Below are positions 60,101 to 64,000 of a stretch of 64,000 nucleotides of DNA, in pieces; position 1 is the first letter of the stretch, and every line of letters begins with the position of its first letter. Position numbers and translations under genes: made by a program. The notes under the pieces are model-generated. The model did no database searches. It was not told where the DNA came from and was given only the letters and a program-made list of their open reading frames with translations. The DNA comes from Xiphias gladius. Taxonomy: Eukaryota; Chordata; Actinopteri; Istiophoriformes; Xiphiidae. The stretch is taken from the NCBI RefSeq assembly GCF_016859285.1, contig NC_053402.1, positions 8,732,031 to 8,796,030 on the forward strand. Reading direction: 5' to 3'.

Positions 60101-61197
60101 CACAATATTCACATATATTTTCTTAAATTTTAACTACTCTGTCTTTTGTAATTAATACAAGGAGTATTGATTGTTGTGGTACTGGGAGAAACTATAACTT
60201 ACTCTCTCCTTCTTAATTCTCCTTCTGCTATAGCCTCCAGCTGTCAGTACTGAGAGACTACAAAATCCTCCTCCTCCTCCTCGTCCTGAACGCCTCCCTC
60301 CTCTCTCCATCTATTATAATAGACCACTATCCTCTATGGTAAGGGCTAAATTGTTTTACTTCGCTTCAAAATGTAGAAACTCACCTACAACTCACATTTT
60401 CCCGATTTAACTACGTCAAATCTTGAGTGTGTTTTTTTTCTATCTTGTTTTTTCTTGGATAGAGCTACACGGAGGATTCTCGGCTATCCACAATCAGCTC
60501 CATGCGACAAACTCCAGTCTCCCCAGCTTTCTCTGAAGAAGTAGTGAACCTCTATGGGACTTATGATGAAATGGTAAATTGCAAGTCTTAAAGTCAAGCG
60601 TTATTGACATTATGTTTTCTGTGAGTTGGGATGGTAAAGATATCATTTTATTGGAGTTCTGGTCTGACGTTTTTATATTATTAGTAGTCTAACTTAGCAA
60701 TCGACAGCATGAAAGCTCAGAAACCTGTCCCTGTAAAAAAAAATGTTGGAGTACATTCAGTGTTTTGGTTATACTGTACTCAACTGTGTTAGGAAACCAC
60801 AATGTGAATGTCTTTGATTTTCAGGCCACAAACAGCACAGAAAGACCTGCAGTTCCCCCTCGACTTTGTCAGTCCTCCTCCCTCCCCCGCTCTTCCTCAG
60901 TGTGTGAAACCTTGCCTCCACAGGTAGGAGAGCCACTGCAGAGCTGACAGCTCAAGGTGATGAACCGGGCTTGGACAGGTGTTAAAACAGCAACAAAACG
61001 TGCAGAAACACATGCGTTTTTGTCATGCTGTCATGGAAAATCAGATAAGACGTATTTAAGACACCCTTTTTTTCCTGCATGTTCAGTCAGCATGAAACTC
61101 AGATTTTGGCAGAGCAGGACCAAAAGGTCTGGAAGCCTTTTACTCCACTTCTCCAAATTTCTTCATTAATTGGTGAGGCCTGACAACCTTTAGCGAC

Positions 61198-61250
<53 letters not shown>

Positions 61251-62349
61251 GCTGAGCTCCATGTGAGAGTTGAGAATTACTTTCCTGCATCCTTCAGCGA
61301 GTCATCAGAAATGAATTAAGGCTAATTTGAACCTTGAATGTTCTGATTATTTATTCACTTGATAAACAGTTTCATGTTCTTCCTTAAAATGTCAAAGACA
61401 AGGAAAAGGCACCAGTGGAGTTCACACTCTTGCCTTGAGAGGCTCAGCCTTTAAACCCAAAGCACTTCATTCTATACAGCACTTTTTTATTTTTAGTGAA
61501 TACGGCTTTCTGTTCAGGGGTTAGGTGGAATATGAATCTACGTACAGTAAATAAACAAAGGTTTTGGAGCATGGCGTGTGCCGCTAGCCTAGTGGTTAGG
61601 GTGCATACCACATAACCGCAATGGCCATAGTTTGATTACTGGCCAGGGAACCTCTGTGTTGCAAATTACACCCCTCACTATGTTTCGTGTGTCTTTCTTC
61701 ACTGACAAATTTCATGGCAATCCAATACTTATTTCAGATATCCGACTCAAAGCCAGAAATGCCAAAGACATGGTGGTGCTAAAGGAAAATCAGTAGGTTT
61801 CATTCTCTGGCCACCCTGTCTGTCTATGGTGAACCGACCACCTGACCACCTGACACAGACCAACATGGATCCAGGCCGCTAGCGTGGCTAAATATTCTGT
61901 ATTTCCAAGGCAAAATTTGTTCCAGGGAGTTTGAAGAAGACATGAAACAGCATTCAGACGAGAATGTACGAAACTCTGTGGTGTAATACTTTGATTATTA
62001 TAATCACAACAATATATACAATAATATAGTGATAATAATAAAATGTATAGACAATGCAAATAATCAGTTAGAAATTTAAGATCCCTTCATCCTGCCATAT
62101 ATCATCAGTTTCATCATTCATATTACTAACAGTATTCTTTGGAGAAATGTTGTTGTTGTATCTTTGTGCAGTAGAGTTGATAAAAACAATCTATGTCTAT
62201 CACAGACCAGACCACCACCGCCTCCATTCAACCCGCCATCCCCACCTTCAACAGGGACACCATCGGAGTCAGCTTACAGTGAGATAGAGCATCGTCCCTA
62301 CCTGGATATTCTGCCAGAGGAAAAGATGGTGACAGAGACACTACACGCT

Positions 62350-62387
<38 letters not shown>

Positions 62388-64000
62388 ACAAAGAGCTGTA
62401 CACTCTAAAACCGAGCACATAATATTTCTGTACATTAAGGCAATGGTGTGTTTTAATTTATTTCGGAGACCTTAATCTATTGCCATTCAACACTACCAGA
62501 CAAAATGGAGGTCAATGCCTCGTTCTGGACTACACTTCCAGAGTGGCTGTTTCTCTTCACGTCAAGAGGCGACAGAAGTCACAGATGTAAGGCTTGTCTT
62601 ACCCTAAATATTCTACTTGCTCCCTCCTCTCCCTGCAAATAAAACTGTGATTTAGCACAATTTGGTTTACTGTGCTTTACTTAAATAATTTTTAAGAGGT
62701 TTGTTCCCACTCTAACATGATTAGTTCTTTTCATTATACACTTTACATTTGAGATAAATTGTTAACCTACCTCCGAGACACAGTGACCAAAAGCCAGAGC
62801 TAAAAGTCAGTATTCTGTCGCTACAAAGTGTTTTTCACATGAAAATGATCTGTTTTCCTCAGGACATCGATAGGATGTTGAGATGGTTGACAAGAGTGTC
62901 AAGTAAGTACAAATTTTGTATCATTATGTGTGTAGCAACAAACTTTGGTGTGTGTCATTTTTATACTCTTATTTTATTGATGACCAATAATGTATATTAA
63001 TTTATTTTAAAAGAAATGTGCAAAAAATGAATAAATCAGTAACACTGAAGAATTTAAAAAATGTCTCCCTCAGTAACAGAGAGCATTATCAAAATGTACA
63101 GAATGTAATTTATCTTTGTGCTGTCATTCCAACAGAATCTGATGACATGAGTCTGTCAGTGCATGGCCTCAGTATAGAAGAGGAAATCAGGTAACGACAC
63201 AGGAACTATCATGTGAACTGGTGATGCTCTTTAAGTTTCATGTTATAATATGTCTCGAAATTTAAAGTGTATTTTATGTATCTTTTCAGAGGAAATAGTG
63301 CTTCAGAGTAGGCAAGTTAGATTTACAATGCAGAATACCTACAGTTTTCTAGTGACTAGTTCTAGATACATATTTACATCATGGCTTTTTGCATAACAAC
63401 TTAAATGTCACAAGGGAAGTTAATGAGCGAAACTATTTCAGAATTCATATTAAATTCAAAGACATGAGCTAGATAAAGAAGCGGATGTCCGTTAGGTCTG
63501 TCCCATCACTGTCCCTATGCAGATCATTTAATCAGAGAGCCGTGAATGTGAACAAGGCCCTGCGCCTCTACAACCTTCTCATGATGAAGCGCAGTGAAAG
63601 CCTGCGGAATGTCATCACAGAGCTCAGCTCCATCTCCAACAATCTGGACAAGATGCAGAAGAAGACCAAAACCATGGGCATTGCTGGTGGCACCACAGGT
63701 GCTGTGGGAGGGGTGACTGCAGTGGTGGGCATTGCCTTGGCTCCTATGACCATGGGTGCCTCACTGATAGCTACAGCTGTTGGTGCTGGCATGGTGGCAT
63801 CCGCTGGCGGTATGGGCACTCACACTGTTAAGGCCAACAGGAAGATTGTGAATAGGATGACAGTTGAGAAACTAGTGTCCAATTATAAGGCAAATATTGT
63901 TGACCTGGGACATTGTCTGGCTTTTATCCTCTCTGAGATGAATGAGCTGCGAAGGCACGACATTGCCAGGGTACAGAGGGCAGGAGCCCAGCCTGACGCA
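57154..64000 (+). CDS. apol: Apolipoprotein L family protein with proline/tyrosine-rich leader (partial, runs off window)
   Basis: Plus-strand coding exons are 57154-57159 (Met-Met), 58717-58815, 59047-59181, 59282-59443, 60234-60338, 60463-60573, 60825-60923, 62206-62328, 62500-62586, 62863-62902, 63136-63190 and 63523 to beyond 64000. All boundaries are GT-AG and keep one frame for at least 500 residues. The last exon has the apolipoprotein-L core: LYNLLMMKRSE, a helical block, then a long Gly/Ala-rich hydrophobic hairpin (TMGIAGGTTGAVGGVTAVVG and following), as in the membrane-inserting region of APOLs. The leader (about 340 residues) holds PxxP segments (VRPVPRPRSK, VRPLPEPPIKK, NPPPPPRPERLPPL, RPAVPPRL, RPPPPPFNPPSPP) and Tyr motifs (DYEDL, YGTYDEM, YSEI, YLDI). 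The start rests on a single ATGATG exon with donor GTAAGA and is the least certain part. Confidence 0.85.
59535..60000 (-). mobile_element. MITE copy in an apol intron
   Basis: Read on the minus strand it starts near 60,000 as GAGGAATAGTTTGACATTTTG, continues with a TAGCTTAG/AGCTGGTTAGC part and ATCTACCTACCAGTATCTC, and ends with CTTCCTGGAGTCTCCG-type sequence. It is an abundant family in spiny-rayed fishes. Non-coding. Confidence 0.6.
61201..61249. repeat. (TG)n microsatellite
   Basis: A near-perfect (TG)n tract of about 49 bp in an apol intron. Confidence 0.95.
61573..61790 (+). mobile_element. tRNA-derived SINE
   Basis: The head has a pol III A-box-like TAGCCTAGTGG about 40 bp before a degraded B box (AGTTTGATTACT), as in tRNA-derived SINEs. 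The body continues with CCCCTCACTATGTTTCGTG-type sequence and a tail with AAGCCAGAAATGCC. It lies in an apol intron. Confidence 0.6.
62353..62391. repeat. (CA)n microsatellite next to an apol donor site
   Basis: The CA tract begins 24 bp after the donor that ends exon 62206-62328. The donor itself is weak (ATG|GTGACA). Confidence 0.9.

Overview
The window is nuclear DNA of a ray-finned fish, most likely a spiny-rayed teleost. The genes are split by GT-AG introns, encode clearly vertebrate proteins, and sit among repeats typical of teleosts (Tc1/mariner and hAT remnants, an L2-like LINE, a tRNA-derived SINE, CA/GA microsatellites). Exons were read by translating splice-bounded segments and checking that phases join; no alignment tools were used.

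Layout: 1-5,680 holds no gene I can support. ube2i (SUMO-conjugating enzyme) is on the minus strand at 7,090-10,434, with its promoter near 10,730-11,120. mpst (3-mercaptopyruvate sulfurtransferase) is a two-exon minus-strand gene at 13,393-14,962. Upstream of it lies a decayed second sulfurtransferase copy (15,605-17,235), then transposon debris to about 20 kb. From 20.7 to 27.3 kb there is an inverted, deleted copy of the gene at 34-38 kb, split by an L2-like LINE that itself carries a second piece of that gene's 3' flank.

The most unusual gene is on the plus strand at 32,822-38,303. Three coding exons, the last an uninterrupted 3.9 kb, encode a 1,583-residue chimera: a carnitine/choline acyltransferase-like domain, a complete Ntn-type isoaspartyl peptidase/L-asparaginase, two HIT-like domains and an asparaginyl-tRNA-synthetase-like catalytic core without an anticodon-binding domain. 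The likely asparaginase nucleophile (Thr805) sits mid-protein, so self-processing would split the product into two halves of about 800 residues. The domain set suggests acyl/adenylate chemistry on aspartate- or asparagine-like substrates; the reaction is unknown to me.

Further right, mief1 (MiD51, mitochondrial fission receptor) lies on the plus strand (coding 42,307-44,487), with the conserved 70-residue LYR microprotein encoded in its 5' leader (41,657-41,869). It meets tail-to-tail a nine-exon cathepsin D-like aspartic protease on the minus strand (47,969-53,495). After a repeat-rich spacer, an apolipoprotein-L family gene begins at 57,154 and runs off the right edge; its leader is built from phase-0 exons rich in proline and tyrosine motifs. 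The mix of ube2i with mpst/mief1/apol resembles blocks that lie on human 16p13 and 22q12-13.
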